From contig JBEIDK010000081.1 in the NCBI GenBank assembly GCA_040383485.1, forward strand, positions 1-14,527: a stretch of DNA of 14,527 bases. Direction: 5' to 3'. This document shows, in pieces, positions 14,259 through 14,527 of the stretch (the stretch's first letter is position 1; every line of letters starts with the position of its first letter). The notes under the pieces are model-generated. The model had not been told where the DNA came from. It saw only the letters and a program-made list of their open reading frames with translations, and searched no databases. The DNA is from JBEIDK01 sp040383485 (GTDB taxonomy: Bacteria; Bacteroidota; Bacteroidia; UBA4408). Position numbers and translations under genes: made by a program.

Positions 14259-14527
14259 TTAATTAACGGTATCTCCTCTTAATTTTCTGAATCTTTTGCG
14301 TGCTTCAACAGAAAACAAACTTCCAGGATAGTCGATTAGAACCTTTTCATAGTTCTTTTTTGCTTCCTCTATGTTTTTAAACTTATATTGATAAAGTTCG
14401 GCCAAGTAATAAGTTGCATCGTCCGCCAATACATCCGACCCATATTTGCTTAAAAGTTGTTCAAGCAAAACTTTACAGTCGTTGTAATTGCCTTGCTTGA
14501 GTTTTATTTTATATTTTTTTAATAAAA
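14259..14527 (-). CDS. Tetratricopeptide-repeat protein, C-terminal part (runs off the window)
   Basis: The frame is open from the right edge of the window to the TAA at 14259. A TTG at 14468 is not a likely start, because the reading continues without a stop to the edge (KLKQGNYNDCKVLLEQLLSK), giving about 89 codons. At least two TPR helix pairs can be seen: the LLEQLLSKYG and ADDATYYLAELYQYKF region, then IEEAKKNYEKVLIDYPGS, followed by a conserved C-terminal tail VEARKRFRKLRGDTVN. That tail resembles the C-terminus of large TPR proteins in Bacteroidota. The N-terminal part is missing, so localisation, total repeat number and role cannot be stated. It ends 108 bases upstream of ppiD on the same strand, but ppiD appears to have its own promoter in that gap. 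Confidence 0.8.
   Translation of the reverse strand, partial: LLKKYKIKLKQGNYNDCKVLLEQLLSKYGSDVLADDATYYLAELYQYKFKNIEEAKKNYEKVLIDYPGSLFSVEARKRFRKLRGDTVN

Overview
The window reads as an AT-rich chromosomal segment from a member of the Bacteroidota. The evidence is a type IX secretion (Por) C-terminal sorting domain on the first protein, promoter elements resembling the Bacteroidota TTTG / TAnnTTTG pattern, weak or absent Shine-Dalgarno sites, and small proteins that I know only from this phylum (a DUF4258-type protein and a 134-residue conserved unknown). No rRNA, tRNA, intact insertion sequence, phage gene or CRISPR array was seen.

Layout: (1) 1-2012, plus strand: the 3' part of a secreted choice-of-anchor-B-like protein, then lpxB (lipid A synthesis) 11 bases later. 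(2) 2020-3489, minus strand: an NCS1 nucleobase/hydantoin-type transporter, convergent with lpxB. (3) 3490-3830: a divergent intergenic region holding a degenerate repeat element. (4) 3831-9745, plus strand: pabB (folate branch), a lone ECF-type sigma factor, an RlmI-type 23S rRNA methyltransferase followed by a membrane-anchored Cys-rich DUF4258-type protein, a PreT-like FeS flavoprotein, and folE (GTP cyclohydrolase I). (5) 9762-10166, minus strand: a conserved protein of unknown function. (6) 10334-11728, plus strand: an RlmD/RumA-type 23S rRNA uracil-C5 methyltransferase. (7) 11729-12050: an intergenic region with a second, short palindromic copy of the repeat and a good terminator. (8) 12051-14527, minus strand: a PpiD-type periplasmic folding factor and the C-terminal end of a TPR protein that runs off the window.

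The genes are mostly housekeeping: envelope biogenesis (lpxB, ppiD, type IX cargo), folate/pterin synthesis (pabB, folE), rRNA modification (two methyltransferases) and pyrimidine or hydantoin use (NCS1 transporter, PreT). They do not form one large operon. Several have their own recognisable promoters, and two apparent TTG starts (rlmI, folE) look like promoter -7 elements rather than start codons. The most unusual structure is a dispersed, MITE-like or REP-like inverted-repeat element present twice, once as a near-perfect 74-base palindrome and once as a degenerate copy of about 176 bases. I saw no convincing new multi-gene system such as defence, secondary metabolism or a mobile element cargo.
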